A DNA stretch of 64,000 nucleotides. It comes from Deltaproteobacteria bacterium. Lineage in GTDB: Bacteria; UBA10199; JACPAL01; GCA-016699445. The notes below the pieces were generated by a model. That model was not told the origin of the DNA, did no database searches, and worked only from the letters and a program-made list of their open reading frames with translations. This document shows, one piece after another, positions 17,820 to 26,797 of this stretch. Position 1 is the first letter of the stretch, and each line of letters opens with the position of its first letter. The position numbers were made by a program, and so were the translations under genes. The DNA is taken from assembly GCA_016699445.1 (NCBI GenBank), contig CP064976.1, forward strand, positions 1,984,001 through 2,048,000, in the 5' to 3' direction.

Positions 17820-19445
17820 ATGCTCTCTTATTATGAGCCATCCTCTTATGAACCAAAAGAACGCAAAGCCGAATTTCGATCCATTTCTGGATTGCCTGTC
17901 AAACGTCTTTACACAGCTCAAGATGCTGAGATCGATTATGATCGAGATCTGGGTGAGCCGGGGCAGTTTCCGTTTACACGGGGTGTGCAGCCCACCATGT
18001 ATCGCGGACGTCTGTGGACGATGCGCCAATATGCAGGGTTTGGGACAGCCGAAGAATCTAATAAACGTTACAAGTATCTTCTAGGGGCTGGACAGACGGG
18101 ACTTTCGGTTGCTTTTGATTTGCCCACGCAGATGGGTTTTGATTCTGACGATGCGATGGCTTGTGGAGAAGTGGGTCGTGTGGGTGTGGCGATTGATTCT
18201 TTGGAAGACATGGAGATTCTTCTCGATGGAATTCCTCTAGATAAAGTCTCGACGTCGATGACGATCAATTCGACAGCGTCGATCCTGTTGGCTCTTTATC
18301 TCTGTGTCGCTGATAAGCAGGGTGTATCGTGGGATAAGCTTCGAGGCACGGTTCAAAATGATATTCTTAAAGAATATATTGCGCGCGGCACGTACATCTA
18401 TCCGGTGAAACCTTCGATGCGGATCATCACGGATCTTTTCCAATTTTGTAAAAACCAAGTTCCCAATTGGAATGCTATTAGCGTCTCCGGGTATCACATG
18501 CGTGAAGCCGGATGTACGGCGGTGCAAGAAGTTGCTTTTACGTTGATGGATGGCGTGGCTTATTTGGAAGCGGCTATCAAAGCAGGTTTGGATGTGGATG
18601 ATATTGCTCCACAGATTTCGTTTTTCTTTGGTGTGCATAATGATTTCTTAGAAGAAATTTCCAAATTCCGCGCTGCTCGTCGTATGTGGGCGCGTATTGT
18701 GCGCGAACGTTTCAAAGCGAAAAAGGATGATTCGTGTAAACTCCGTTTTCATTCACAAACAGCGGGTTGTTCACTCACGGCTCAACAACCTCATAATAAT
18801 ATTGTCCGCGTGACGATGCAGGCTCTTTCGTCTGTATTGGGTGGTACTCAATCTCTTCATACCAATTCCTTTGATGAAGCTTTAGCTTTGCCCACGGAAG
18901 AATCCGCACGCATCGCTCTGCGCACGCAGCAAATCATTGGTTATGAATCGGGTGTGGCTAATACGGTCGATCCCTGTGCAGGTTCGTATGTGATTGAATC
19001 CTTCACCAACCGTATCGAAAAAGAAGCTTTAGCCTTGATGAAAAAAGTCGAAGATTTAGGCGGAATGCTTGCGGCCATTGATAAAGGATTTGTACAAAAA
19101 GAAATTCAAAATAGCGCCTTCCAATACCAACGCGATATTGAAGAGAAAAATGAAATTATCGTAGGCGTAAATGAGTTTCAAATGCAGGGAGAAAAAGCGC
19201 CTCCGATCCAAAGGATTGATCCACAACTCGAGATTAAGAAGAAGGAACAATTGAAGAAGTTTCGCTCCAGTCGTGATCAATCAAAGACTGATCAGACCAT
19301 GAAGCACTTAGAAGAAGCGGCTAAAGGGACTCAAAATCTGATCCCATTCATCTATGAAGCTGTCAAAAACAAGGCGACTTTGGGCGAAATCTCCCATGCC
19401 CTGCGTCGGGTGTTTGGTTTGTATAAAGAGAATGTTGTCCTCTAG
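17820..19445 (+). CDS. Methylmalonyl-CoA mutase large (catalytic) subunit
   Basis: A 541-residue catalytic (beta/alpha) barrel without the C-terminal B12-binding domain, as in split mutases. Conserved segments include TMRQYAGFGTAEESNKRYKY, GLSVAFDLPTQMGFDSDD, SMTINSTA, SISGYHMREAG-like AISVSGYHMREAG and SLHTNSFDEALALPTEE. The Tyr in RQYAGF and Arg in KPSMRII correspond to the substrate-carboxylate contacts that separate methylmalonyl- from isobutyryl-CoA mutases, favouring methylmalonyl-CoA. It interconverts succinyl-CoA and methylmalonyl-CoA with adenosylcobalamin. The start is placed at ATG 17820; a TTG at 17808 is less likely. The small cobalamin-binding subunit gene is not in the window. 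Confidence 0.88.
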   Translation: MLSYYEPSSYEPKERKAEFRSISGLPVKRLYTAQDAEIDYDRDLGEPGQFPFTRGVQPTMYRGRLWTMRQYAGFGTAEESNKRYKYLLGAGQTGLSVAFDLPTQMGFDSDDAMACGEVGRVGVAIDSLEDMEILLDGIPLDKVSTSMTINSTASILLALYLCVADKQGVSWDKLRGTVQNDILKEYIARGTYIYPVKPSMRIITDLFQFCKNQVPNWNAISVSGYHMREAGCTAVQEVAFTLMDGVAYLEAAIKAGLDVDDIAPQISFFFGVHNDFLEEISKFRAARRMWARIVRERFKAKKDDSCKLRFHSQTAGCSLTAQQPHNNIVRVTMQALSSVLGGTQSLHTNSFDEALALPTEESARIALRTQQIIGYESGVANTVDPCAGSYVIESFTNRIEKEALALMKKVEDLGGMLAAIDKGFVQKEIQNSAFQYQRDIEEKNEIIVGVNEFQMQGEKAPPIQRIDPQLEIKKKEQLKKFRSSRDQSKTDQTMKHLEEAAKGTQNLIPFIYEAVKNKATLGEISHALRRVFGLYKENVVL

Positions 19446-19498
19446 CTTTTAAAATTTTCCTAGAGAGCTCGTTGATATTTCTATAAACTGACCGGTCT

Positions 19499-21088
19499 AT
19501 GAATAAATACTGGTCACGCAAAGTCTTTATCGTTGTTTCCCTTATCTTTATTTTATTAGCATCAGCTTGGACTCACTATTGGCCGCCGGCTCGGTGGTCT
19601 TTTTTGTTGGTGGCAGGGTTTATTTTTCAGGGGATCCGAGATTCACTTCAGAAAAAGCATGCATTGCTAAAAAACTATCCTGTCTTGGCCCATTTGAGAT
19701 ATTTTTTAGAATCGATTCGCACAGAAGTCCGACAATATTTTATCGAGTCTGATTCGGATGAATATCCTTTTAGTCGCGAAATGAGATCCTTGGTGTATCA
19801 ACGAGCCAAAGGCGATCTGGATACTCTCGCTTTTGGAACGCGTCTCGATGTGAATAAAGTGGGTTATGAATGGATCAGTCATTCCTTAAATCCCACACAT
19901 CCCAAAGAAGAAGTCTCCAGAGTTTGGATTGGAAAAGAACAGTGTCAGCAGCCCTATCATGCATCACTTTTTAATATTTCGGCGATGAGTTTTGGTTCGC
20001 TGAGTAACAGGGCTATTTTGGCTTTGAATCAAGGCGCCAAGATTGGAAATTTTTATCATAATACTGGTGAAGGGGGCTTGAGTCCTTATCATCTTAAGCC
20101 AGGTGGAGATATTTGTTGGCAAATTGGGACAGGGTATTTTGGGTGTCGTGATGAAAAAGGAAATTTTGATGAAAAGCTGTTTCAGGAAAAATCCACTCTT
20201 CCTCAGGTGAAGCTGATTGAGGTGAAATTATCTCAAGGGGCAAAACCTTCTCATGGAGGTATTCTTCCAGCAGCAAAGCTGACACCGGAAATAGCCGCTA
20301 TTCGAAATGTGCCACTGGGTCAGGATGTACTGTCTCCTCCGGCGCACACAGCTTTTAATTCTCCCAGAGGGTTGCTCGAGTTTTTAGCAAAGCTGCGGGA
20401 GCTTTCTGGAGGTAAGCCTGTAGGATTCAAATTGTGTGTTGGAAGTAAATCAGAATTTTTTTCCATCTGCAAAGCTATGCTAGAAACCAAACTCTATCCT
20501 GATTTTATTACGATCGATGGAGCTGAAGGTGGGACCGGTGCGGCTCCTTTGGAGTTTTCAAATAATGTCGGTATGCCTTTAAATGATGGCCTTTCGTTTG
20601 TGCATAATGCTCTCATAGCCTGTGGTTTGAGAGACAGAATCAAACTCAATGTTGCGGGCAAAATTGTGACAGGTTTTCATGTCATTACCAAGCTCGCTCT
20701 CGGCGCTGATTTGGTGGATGCTGCTCGTGCGATGATGTTTGCTCTTGGTTGTATTCAAGCTTTGAAATGTAATACCAACAAATGTCCTACAGGTGTGGCA
20801 ACTCAAGATCTGGTATTGGTTTCAGGACTGGATCCAGAGGACAAATCTCATCGTGTGGCAGGATTTCAAAAGCGAACGGTGGATAGTGTATTACATCTTC
20901 TGGGTGCTGCAGGGCTTAATTCTCCAGATGAGGTTCAACCTTATCATGTGTATCGACGGACAGCTCCTTCTGAAATAAAGCAGCTTATAGAAATATATCC
21001 ACCTGCCGAACCTAATTGTCTGGTAGATGGTAGGATTCCTGAACGTTGGGCTCGAGGTTGGAAAGAAGCTAGCGTTGATAAGTTTTAA
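19499..21088 (+). CDS. FMN-binding glutamate synthase-family protein, membrane-anchored
   Basis: A 529-residue protein with two N-terminal hydrophobic segments (VFIVVSLIFILLASAW and WSFLLVAGFIFQGI) and a glutamate-synthase central FMN domain: NISAMSFGSLSNRAILALN, GEGGLSPYH, LIEVKLSQGAKPSHGG and TIDGAEGGTGAAPLEF. It also has a Cys cluster, ALGCIQALKCNTNKCPTG, that matches the 3Fe-4S site. This stand-alone GltB-like family lacks the amidotransferase domain. Its reaction is not firmly known and is probably an FMN/FeS oxidoreductase. Confidence 0.85.
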   Translation: MNKYWSRKVFIVVSLIFILLASAWTHYWPPARWSFLLVAGFIFQGIRDSLQKKHALLKNYPVLAHLRYFLESIRTEVRQYFIESDSDEYPFSREMRSLVYQRAKGDLDTLAFGTRLDVNKVGYEWISHSLNPTHPKEEVSRVWIGKEQCQQPYHASLFNISAMSFGSLSNRAILALNQGAKIGNFYHNTGEGGLSPYHLKPGGDICWQIGTGYFGCRDEKGNFDEKLFQEKSTLPQVKLIEVKLSQGAKPSHGGILPAAKLTPEIAAIRNVPLGQDVLSPPAHTAFNSPRGLLEFLAKLRELSGGKPVGFKLCVGSKSEFFSICKAMLETKLYPDFITIDGAEGGTGAAPLEFSNNVGMPLNDGLSFVHNALIACGLRDRIKLNVAGKIVTGFHVITKLALGADLVDAARAMMFALGCIQALKCNTNKCPTGVATQDLVLVSGLDPEDKSHRVAGFQKRTVDSVLHLLGAAGLNSPDEVQPYHVYRRTAPSEIKQLIEIYPPAEPNCLVDGRIPERWARGWKEASVDKF

Positions 21089-21091
21089 GAT

Positions 21092-21167
21092 GTCATCGCG
21101 AGCGAAGCGTGGCGATCTATTTCATTCATGAGATCACCACGTCGGCCTTTGGCCTCCTCGTGATGAC
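21092..21167. repeat. Long imperfect palindrome (dispersed-repeat type) between convergent genes
   Basis: Outer arms GTCATCGCGAG (21092-21102) and CTCGTGATGAC (21157-21167) pair at 10 of 11 positions. Inner arms GTGGCGATCT (21109-21118) and AGATCACCAC (21131-21140) pair at 9 of 10. The GTCATCGCGAG...GAAGCG...GGCGATCT pattern resembles a REP/MITE-like repeat type seen in many bacterial genomes. It lies between the ends of the glutamate-synthase-like gene and tatC, so it may also stop transcription. Confidence 0.7.
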
Positions 21168-21174
21168 GCAGGAG

Positions 21175-21939
21175 TTAGGCATTTTTCCGTTTTTCTAAAA
21201 ACCACACGGCAATAATGGAGAGTTCGTAGAGTCCTAATAGGGGAATTGCCAAAAGAAATTGTGACAAGACATCAGGTCCTGGTGTCAGAATGCCGGCAAT
21301 TAAGAATATAGCGACCAGCACATAGCGTCTGGCTTTTGTCAGCATCTCTCTCTTGATCAATCCCACCTGAGCTGTTCCCACAATCAATAATGGCAGTTCA
21401 AAAATTAAACCAAATGTCAGGAGCATTTTGGAGATAAATCCTAAATAATCTTCCATTTGTGGTAGAAACTGGATCCCTGTGCCTTCCAAGACGGTGACAA
21501 AAAATTTAAACCCAACAGGAAAAATGAAAAAATAACCAAATAAAGCACCCCCCACAAAAAAGAGTGAGGCAAAAAAAACAAAAATCATGGCCATCTTTTT
21601 TTCATGAACCAAAAGTCCTGGAGCTACAAACAGCCAAATTTGATACATGAGATAGGGGCAAGCCAAGAAGACTCCGGCCAAAAGAGATACTTGAAGGTAA
21701 GTGATCAAAGCTTCCAGAGGAGAGGTTGAAATAAAAGAAGATCCTGCTGGCATGACATCCAAAAGTGGTTTTTGTAGAAGGACAAAAATATTTTTGGAAA
21801 AAAACAGGCAGATACCCATGCTGACGGTGAGTCCAATGAGTGAACGAATCAAGCATGCACGTAGTTCTGTCAGATGTTGAACTAAGGTTTTTTTAGAGTC
21901 TGATGGTGGAATGGAAGGAGTGATGGGTTCAGGAAGCAT
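21175..21939 (-). CDS. tatC: Sec-independent protein translocase TatC
   Basis: A 254-residue protein with six membrane segments and the TatC landmarks: an N-terminal HLTELRACLIRSL cytoplasmic signature, then the SPLEALITYLQVSLLAG region, PYLMYQIWLFVAPGL, and FGLIFELPLLIVG with the conserved Glu. TatC is the signal-peptide receptor of the twin-arginine translocon in the inner membrane. It starts five bases downstream of the short tatA/B gene, forming a tatAC operon. Confidence 0.93.
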   Translation of the reverse strand: MLPEPITPSIPPSDSKKTLVQHLTELRACLIRSLIGLTVSMGICLFFSKNIFVLLQKPLLDVMPAGSSFISTSPLEALITYLQVSLLAGVFLACPYLMYQIWLFVAPGLLVHEKKMAMIFVFFASLFFVGGALFGYFFIFPVGFKFFVTVLEGTGIQFLPQMEDYLGFISKMLLTFGLIFELPLLIVGTAQVGLIKREMLTKARRYVLVAIFLIAGILTPGPDVLSQFLLAIPLLGLYELSIIAVWFLEKRKNA

Positions 21940-21944
21940 GGAGA

Positions 21945-22103
21945 TTAATCTTTAAGGTCTGTTTTGATTTCATCGACAGCATTTTTAAGCTGACGCACAA
22001 ATTTGCCAATGGTGGTCGCAAAGCCTGGAAGCTTTTCAGGCCCAATAAAAATCAGGGCTATGATGGCCACCACAAGTAGTTCTCCGGATCCAAGTCCAAA
22101 CAT
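21945..22103 (-). CDS. Twin-arginine translocase TatA/TatB family protein, 52 aa
   Basis: This short gene reads on the minus strand from ATG 22103 (MFGLGSGELLVVAIIALIFI) to TAA at 21945. It shows the whole TatA-family pattern: a short N-terminus, one membrane helix, the hinge IGPEKLPGF and an amphipathic helix (IGKFVRQLKNAVDEIK). A Glu at position 8 is more typical of TatB, but in two-component Tat systems one protein covers both roles. Position directly before tatC supports the call. The 76 bp to the divergent deacetylase gene must hold both promoters. Confidence 0.9.
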   Translation of the reverse strand: MFGLGSGELLVVAIIALIFIGPEKLPGFATTIGKFVRQLKNAVDEIKTDLKD

Positions 22104-22179
22104 GGGCTCGGCCTAGCATGCCCCCTTCAAATGGCAAAGGAAAGTTGCAAGGAATGACTCCTGGGAATATTTAAGACCC

Positions 22180-23184
22180 ATGAAATCCACAGCCATACTT
22201 TTTGACGAACGCTATCTTTTGCATGATCCAGGCCTTTGGCATCCCGAATGTCCTGATCGCCTGCGAGCTGTCAAAAAATCGATCGATTCTGTGAGAGAAA
22301 GTCAGCCCAAAACACTGATCGATCTCAAACCTCGTTTGGCTACCGATGAAGAAATGAGTCTTATTCACGATAGTGAACATGTTTATAAAGTAAAACAGAC
22401 GGCAGGTCATTATGTGGATCTAGATCCTGATACTCATGCCTCACCGCAGACGTGGGAAGCTGCATCTCTTGCTGTTGGGGGACTTTTGGAATGCGTTGAT
22501 CATGTGATGTCCCAAAAAGTAAAAAATGCTTTCGCCTTTGTGCGTCCTCCTGGACATCATGCAGAACGCGAGCGTGCGATGGGTTTTTGTTTTTTTAATA
22601 ATGTTGCGATCGCCGCCGAGTATGCGCTCCGCCAACACAATGCCAAACGTATCGTCATCATGGATTATGATGTGCATCACGGTAATGGAACCCAACATTC
22701 TTTTTATAATCGTGCAGACGTGTTTTATATTTCGACACACCGTTACCCTTTCTATCCTGGGACAGGGGCTCGTCGCGAAGAGGGGAGTGGCATTGGAAAA
22801 GGCTATACTCTCAATGTGACGTTTGATGGTGGAGAAGGTGACGAAGAGTATTTAAAATCTTTTGATCAGGAAATTATCCCAGCAATTAATGCGTATAAAC
22901 CCGACTTGATATTAGTTTCTGCAGGCTACGACGCCCACCACGACGATCCTTTGGGTGGGATGGAAGTGACCGCCACCGGTTTCGGAATGATGCATCAAAA
23001 ACTTCTAGACGCCGCTCAAAGACATTGTGGGGGCAAGCTTGTGAGTGTGTTGGAAGGTGGGTATAGTTTGGAAGGTCTTGAGGAGTCAGTTACAACATGC
23101 TTGAGGAATATGATTGATACAGAGATTACGCCCCCCATCTCAATGTGCGATGAGAGACGACGCAATCTCTTAAGTAAAGATTGA
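22180..23184 (+). CDS. Histone-deacetylase-family (AcuC/HDAC-like) deacetylase
   Basis: A 334-residue arginase/deacetylase fold with the zinc and proton-relay residues in place: RPPGHHAE (tandem His, near residue 126), DYDVHHGNGTQ (Asp and His, near 165) and SAGYDAHHDDPLGG (near 248), plus WHPECPDRL near the start. Bacterial members deacetylate acetylated proteins, acetylpolyamines or small molecules; the substrate here is unknown. The last ~20 codons overlap the end of the convergent brnA-like antitoxin gene by 59 bp. Confidence 0.9.
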   Translation: MKSTAILFDERYLLHDPGLWHPECPDRLRAVKKSIDSVRESQPKTLIDLKPRLATDEEMSLIHDSEHVYKVKQTAGHYVDLDPDTHASPQTWEAASLAVGGLLECVDHVMSQKVKNAFAFVRPPGHHAERERAMGFCFFNNVAIAAEYALRQHNAKRIVIMDYDVHHGNGTQHSFYNRADVFYISTHRYPFYPGTGARREEGSGIGKGYTLNVTFDGGEGDEEYLKSFDQEIIPAINAYKPDLILVSAGYDAHHDDPLGGMEVTATGFGMMHQKLLDAAQRHCGGKLVSVLEGGYSLEGLEESVTTCLRNMIDTEITPPISMCDERRRNLLSKD

Positions 23185-23338
23185 TCAGTTGTTGATAAGG
23201 AACCCCCATGGAGCGAGCCATTGATTTAAAATAATCAATAATGTCATTTCCCAGTCGTATGGTTACCTGTTTCTTTAATTTTTGAGCATAAGGATTTTTA
23301 CGCCCTTTCATTTTTGAAAAATCGTATTCTGTTCTCAT
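23126..23338 (-). CDS. brnA: BrnA-like antitoxin
   Basis: A 70-residue protein with the ribbon-helix-helix pattern KKQVTIRLGNDIIDYFKSMA and GVPYQQLINLYLRDC, typical of the BrnA/CopG-type antitoxin paired with BrnT. It starts two bases after the toxin stop. By analogy it neutralises BrnT and represses its own promoter through the ribbon-helix-helix. Its 3' end overlaps the convergent HDAC gene by 59 bp. Confidence 0.85.
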   Translation of the reverse strand: MRTEYDFSKMKGRKNPYAQKLKKQVTIRLGNDIIDYFKSMARSMGVPYQQLINLYLRDCVVSHRTLRWGA

Positions 23339-23340
23339 TT

Positions 23341-23622
23341 TTACTCCCTATAATTATTTTCTTCACTTCGAGTTGCTTTTCTTGCTGAAATAATCCTGAT
23401 TGTATTGGCCTCTCTTACGCAGTGGCACACAACTAAAACACGTAGTTTTACGCTCATGCCCAATAACAAAAATCGATCTTCTTGCTCTGAATGATCAGGA
23501 TCAAAATATTCAATGGCTTTTTCGTCGTAAAAAACAGAACTTGCCTCCTCAAAGGAAACCCCATGTTTTTTCTTGTTAGTTTTATCCTTCTCTTCATCCC
23601 ACGCAAACTTAATTTGGTTCAT
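23341..23622 (-). CDS. brnT: BrnT-like ribonuclease toxin
   Basis: A 93-residue protein with the BrnT signature: FAWDEEKDKTNKKKHGVSFEEA, then VFYDEKAIEYFDPDHSEQEDRF and the C-terminal strand TIRIISARKATRSEENNY. It is a type II toxin with a RelE-like RNase fold. The toxin-first order followed closely by the antitoxin is usual for brnTA. An AT-rich segment upstream (23625-23660) contains TATATT and TATAAT elements on the minus strand that could be the autoregulated promoter. Confidence 0.88.
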   Translation of the reverse strand: MNQIKFAWDEEKDKTNKKKHGVSFEEASSVFYDEKAIEYFDPDHSEQEDRFLLLGMSVKLRVLVVCHCVREANTIRIISARKATRSEENNYRE

Positions 23623-23678
23623 AATTATAATGTAAATATAAGTATTGAGCTAAGTAAATCAAATAAAATGACTCATGA

Positions 23679-23813
23679 TCATCGATCCATTTCAAAACTC
23701 CACTGCGTAAAACCCCACACGCTCTGTGTGTTATTGCGCACATGACGCACATTTTCATTATGATAGTTTAACAAATTCAAAGCCTTGACGCGTTTTTTGG
23801 GTGGCATTCCCAT
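23679..23813 (-). CDS. Possible small ORF, 44 aa
   Basis: The frame starting MGMPPKKRVKALNLLNYHNE and ending TQWSFEMDR has a sensible residue composition and fills the gap between brnT and the subtilase start. No family is recognised and no clear ribosome site precedes ATG 23813. It could be a small protein, a fragment of a decayed gene or chance. Confidence 0.25.
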   Translation of the reverse strand: MGMPPKKRVKALNLLNYHNENVRHVRNNTQSVWGFTQWSFEMDR

Positions 23814-23829
23814 TGCCCTATAGAGGGCT

Positions 23830-25008
23830 ATGCGAAATGCCCGACGCATAATTGGCTGTATAACCATCCTAGCTGCACTCTCCTATAGTAGTGGGGCTCG
23901 AGGAGCTTTTTCAGTTCCTAATGATCCTTACTATTCCTACCAAACCATCCTCACGGCAGCAGTACCTGTCGAAGCGTCTATCTCACGGGCATGGGATATC
24001 ACCACAGATGCTTCTCAGGCGATCGTTGCCGTCATCGACACTGGAGTTGATCTGGAGCATCCAGATCTCAAGGATAATCTCTGGATCAACTCTGGTGAGG
24101 TGGAAGGTGATGGTATCGACAATGATGGAAATGGTTATGTGGATGATATTCATGGATATGATGTTAGAAATCGTGATGGGGACCCCGAAGATCAATGGGG
24201 ACATGGGACGTTGATTTCAGGAATTATTGGAGCCGAAGGCAATAATGGCATCGGAAGTGTCGGTGTGGCTTGGCATAGTCAGCTGATGATTTTAAAAGTA
24301 TTTGGAGCTAGCGGTGGAGCTCGCTTGGATGATTATGTGGCCGCAATTCGTTATGCGGTGGCCAATGGAGCTAATATTATTAACGCTTCTTGGATTATCC
24401 CTCCACAACCCGGTGATCCTGAAATAGAAAGCTTAAAAACAGCTATTCGAGAAGCTCAAGATGCTGGAGTGATTGTCGTTGCTGCGGCGGGCAACAATGC
24501 TCGAGATTTAGATCAAGAGCCTTTGTATCCAGCGGCCTATTCCGAAGAGATTGAAAATGTGATTTCAGTAGCAGGTCTTAATGATATTGGAGGTTTTCTT
24601 TCTGAATCCAATTATGGTTTACATACAGTGACTCTTGCTGCCCCTGCCGAAAATATTGTCGGAACTTATTTGGATGGAACTTATGCCACTTTGACTGGGA
24701 CATCGGCTGCTACAGCGATAGTTTCGGGAGTGGTTGCTTTAATTCTTTCCCAACATCCAGAGCTTCAGATGCCTGATATTATCACCGACCTTATTACGCA
24801 CGGAAGTCGGGTAAGTGAGTTTGAAGATAGAATGGTCAGTGGTTCTGTGTTGAATGCTCAAGCTGCTTTGGCCAGTCTTCAATCCGCCGAAGAAGGAACC
24901 GACTCCTCAGGCGGAGGCCGTGTCACAGGTACTGTAGAAATCGCTTCTGCCGGCACAGCATCATCAGCTTCTTCAGCAGGCTGTAGTTTGATTATTCAAG
25001 ATGAATAA
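23830..25008 (+). CDS. Secreted subtilisin-like serine protease (S8)
   Basis: A 392-residue protein with signal peptide (RRIIGCITILAALSYSSG, cleavage near ARGA). The S8 triad is complete: Asp in AVIDTGVDLEHPDL (near residue 70), His in GHGTLISGIIGAEGNN (near 125) and Ser in GTSAATAIVSGVVALI (near 292), with the oxyanion Asn in AAAGNN. A DxDxDG-like loop (GIDNDGNGYVDD) after the Asp motif is a likely calcium site. There is no long propeptide. A short Ser/Gly/Ala-rich tail ends in AGCSLIIQDE. It is exported and probably degrades extracellular or periplasmic protein. Confidence 0.88.
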   Translation: MRNARRIIGCITILAALSYSSGARGAFSVPNDPYYSYQTILTAAVPVEASISRAWDITTDASQAIVAVIDTGVDLEHPDLKDNLWINSGEVEGDGIDNDGNGYVDDIHGYDVRNRDGDPEDQWGHGTLISGIIGAEGNNGIGSVGVAWHSQLMILKVFGASGGARLDDYVAAIRYAVANGANIINASWIIPPQPGDPEIESLKTAIREAQDAGVIVVAAAGNNARDLDQEPLYPAAYSEEIENVISVAGLNDIGGFLSESNYGLHTVTLAAPAENIVGTYLDGTYATLTGTSAATAIVSGVVALILSQHPELQMPDIITDLITHGSRVSEFEDRMVSGSVLNAQAALASLQSAEEGTDSSGGGRVTGTVEIASAGTASSASSAGCSLIIQDE

Positions 25009-25053
25009 TCCTTGTTTGCATATTTTTTAAATTATGAAACAAGGTTTGTTCGC

Positions 25054-25772
25054 ATGCGATCCCAAAATATAAATGGAATTATTTTTTTGTGTCTTGAGCC
25101 TTCTTTTTTAAAACAGCTTTAGCAATTGCTGAAGCCAAGTCTCAGTCTAATTCTGTATTTAATCCATGGATCATTGAAGATTTTCAGGATAAAAAAGAAG
25201 GAGAATTTCCCAAAGAGTTTTTGGCTTATCCATTTCAGCGACAAAAAGTTTTCAAAATATATAAGGTGCAAGGCGAAGGTCAGAATCTATTTCTTCATGC
25301 TCAGGATGTGCCTGGTTTGACCAATCAGGTTTTTAAAAAATTTGATTGGGATTCCAAAAATGAAGCGATTCTTTCATGGAAATGGCGACCTCAATCACTT
25401 CCTAAAAATGGAGCTGAAAATAATTCCGCTACAAACGACAGTGCTTGCGCTGTCTATATAGCCTATGGAGGTTGGGGTGGTAAGGCGCTCAAGTATGTTT
25501 GGAGTACCACATTAAAGCCTGGCACTGTGATCGAAGTCACACCTAATAAATATTATATGGTAGTGGTAGAAAGCGGTTCTCAATATTTAGGTCAGTGGAA
25601 AACCGAATTTGTCGATATGAAAAAAGAGTATCAAAAGTATTTTCGAGGCGATTTTCAAACGCCTAAAGGTTTTGGTTTACTTACGGACGGTGACCAAACC
25701 CAATCTCTGTCTGCTTGCGATTACGATGATTTTGTGGCTTTGCCCGAAGGAATGGATACGATAAAAAAATGA
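25054..25772 (+). CDS. DUF3047 secreted protein, frameshifted in signal peptide
   Basis: The continuous frame from about 25098 encodes FNPWIIEDFQDKK, then FDWDSKNEAILSWKWRPQ, ACAVYIAYGG and YVWSTT, typical of DUF3047. A signal peptide is encoded in another frame from ATG 25054 (MRSQNINGIIFLC...). Restoring one base in the T/A run near 25101-25113 joins it to ALAIAEAKSQS, giving about 239 residues. DUF3047 proteins are probably periplasmic; function unknown. The ATG of the M29-like gene overlaps its stop by four bases. Confidence 0.7.
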
Positions 25773-26797
25773 AACTAGTTTCCCAGATTCAAATTACGGT
25801 TAATGAAATTCTCGAGTATGCAGAACCATCTCGGGCTTTGATTGTGTATGATGATCAGTCAGCTCTGACAGGTATGATTTCAAAAGCGTATCATGAAGTT
25901 TTGCCCAATGCTTTATCTATCAATTTTGATCAGACGCCCGCTGAAAAAATTTTAGAAATTTTTAAAACATTATCACCAAAAGATTTGGTGGTTTTAATCC
26001 AATCTTCCAGTTTTCGTCTCGATGCTTTTCGGATTCGTGTTCAACTTTTTCAGCAAGGAATAAAAGTCATTGAATATCCTCATTTGGGGCGTGTGCTTGA
26101 AAGTGAATATGAAACTTATCTGGATTCTCTCATATATGACTCAAAATATTATCGAACCCTTGGTCCTGCTTTGAAAGAAAAACTTGATCAGTCTCATGAA
26201 GTTAAACTTTTGAGTGGAGATCACTCTTTGGTTTTTGGTGGACCCATGGAGTCAGCCAAGTTGAACATTGGAGATTATCGAGGAATGAGAAACGTCGGTG
26301 GTCAGTTTCCAATCGGAGAAGTTTTTACGGAACTGAAAAAGTTAGAAGATCTTAATGGGAATGTCGCCCTTTTTGCATTTGGAGACCGTGATTTTGCCGT
26401 CAATCATGGTGAGAAGGATATTGTGCTTAAAGTTGAAAAGGGTCGTGTGGTGGAGGCTCTCTCGTCCACACCAGAGTTTGATGCTGTTTTGGAAGATATT
26501 CGAAGTTATGAAGGTGAAGTTTGGGTTAGAGAATTGGGCTTTGGCCTCAATAGGGCTTTTACTTATGAAAAACGTGTTCAAAAAGATGTTGGTATTTATG
26601 AACGTATGTGTGGGGTTCATTTATCTTTGGGAGGTAAACACGCGATTTATCCCAAAGAAGGATTCCATAAGAAAAAAGTGAAGTATCACGTCGATGTTTT
26701 TGCGCGTACTTCTTCAGTCACTATAGATGGTGATGTGATTTATAAAGATGGTTCTTATATTATACCACTTTCTCCGCCCGTACTTTCCGACCTTTAA
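25769..26797 (+). CDS. M29-like aminopeptidase-family metalloprotein
   Basis: The 342-residue protein resembles the thermophilic M29 aminopeptidase/NicX fold. It has an N-terminal domain with LSPKDLVVLIQ and a C-terminal metal domain with GGQFPIGEVF, ELGFGLNRAFTYEK, MCGVHLSLGGKH and the late YHVDVF His-x-Asp pair. The glutamates and histidines in these motifs would bind the metals. Whether it is a peptidase or a related dioxygenase-like enzyme is not certain. It is translationally coupled to the DUF3047 gene, and its 3' end overlaps the convergent dbpA gene by 38 bp. Confidence 0.6.
   Translation: MKLVSQIQITVNEILEYAEPSRALIVYDDQSALTGMISKAYHEVLPNALSINFDQTPAEKILEIFKTLSPKDLVVLIQSSSFRLDAFRIRVQLFQQGIKVIEYPHLGRVLESEYETYLDSLIYDSKYYRTLGPALKEKLDQSHEVKLLSGDHSLVFGGPMESAKLNIGDYRGMRNVGGQFPIGEVFTELKKLEDLNGNVALFAFGDRDFAVNHGEKDIVLKVEKGRVVEALSSTPEFDAVLEDIRSYEGEVWVRELGFGLNRAFTYEKRVQKDVGIYERMCGVHLSLGGKHAIYPKEGFHKKKVKYHVDVFARTSSVTIDGDVIYKDGSYIIPLSPPVLSDL

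Noticed and set aside
25126..25320. 64-residue ORF overlapping the DUF3047 gene
   Set aside because: It is an out-of-frame shadow; the DUF3047 frame with its conserved motifs covers the same bases.
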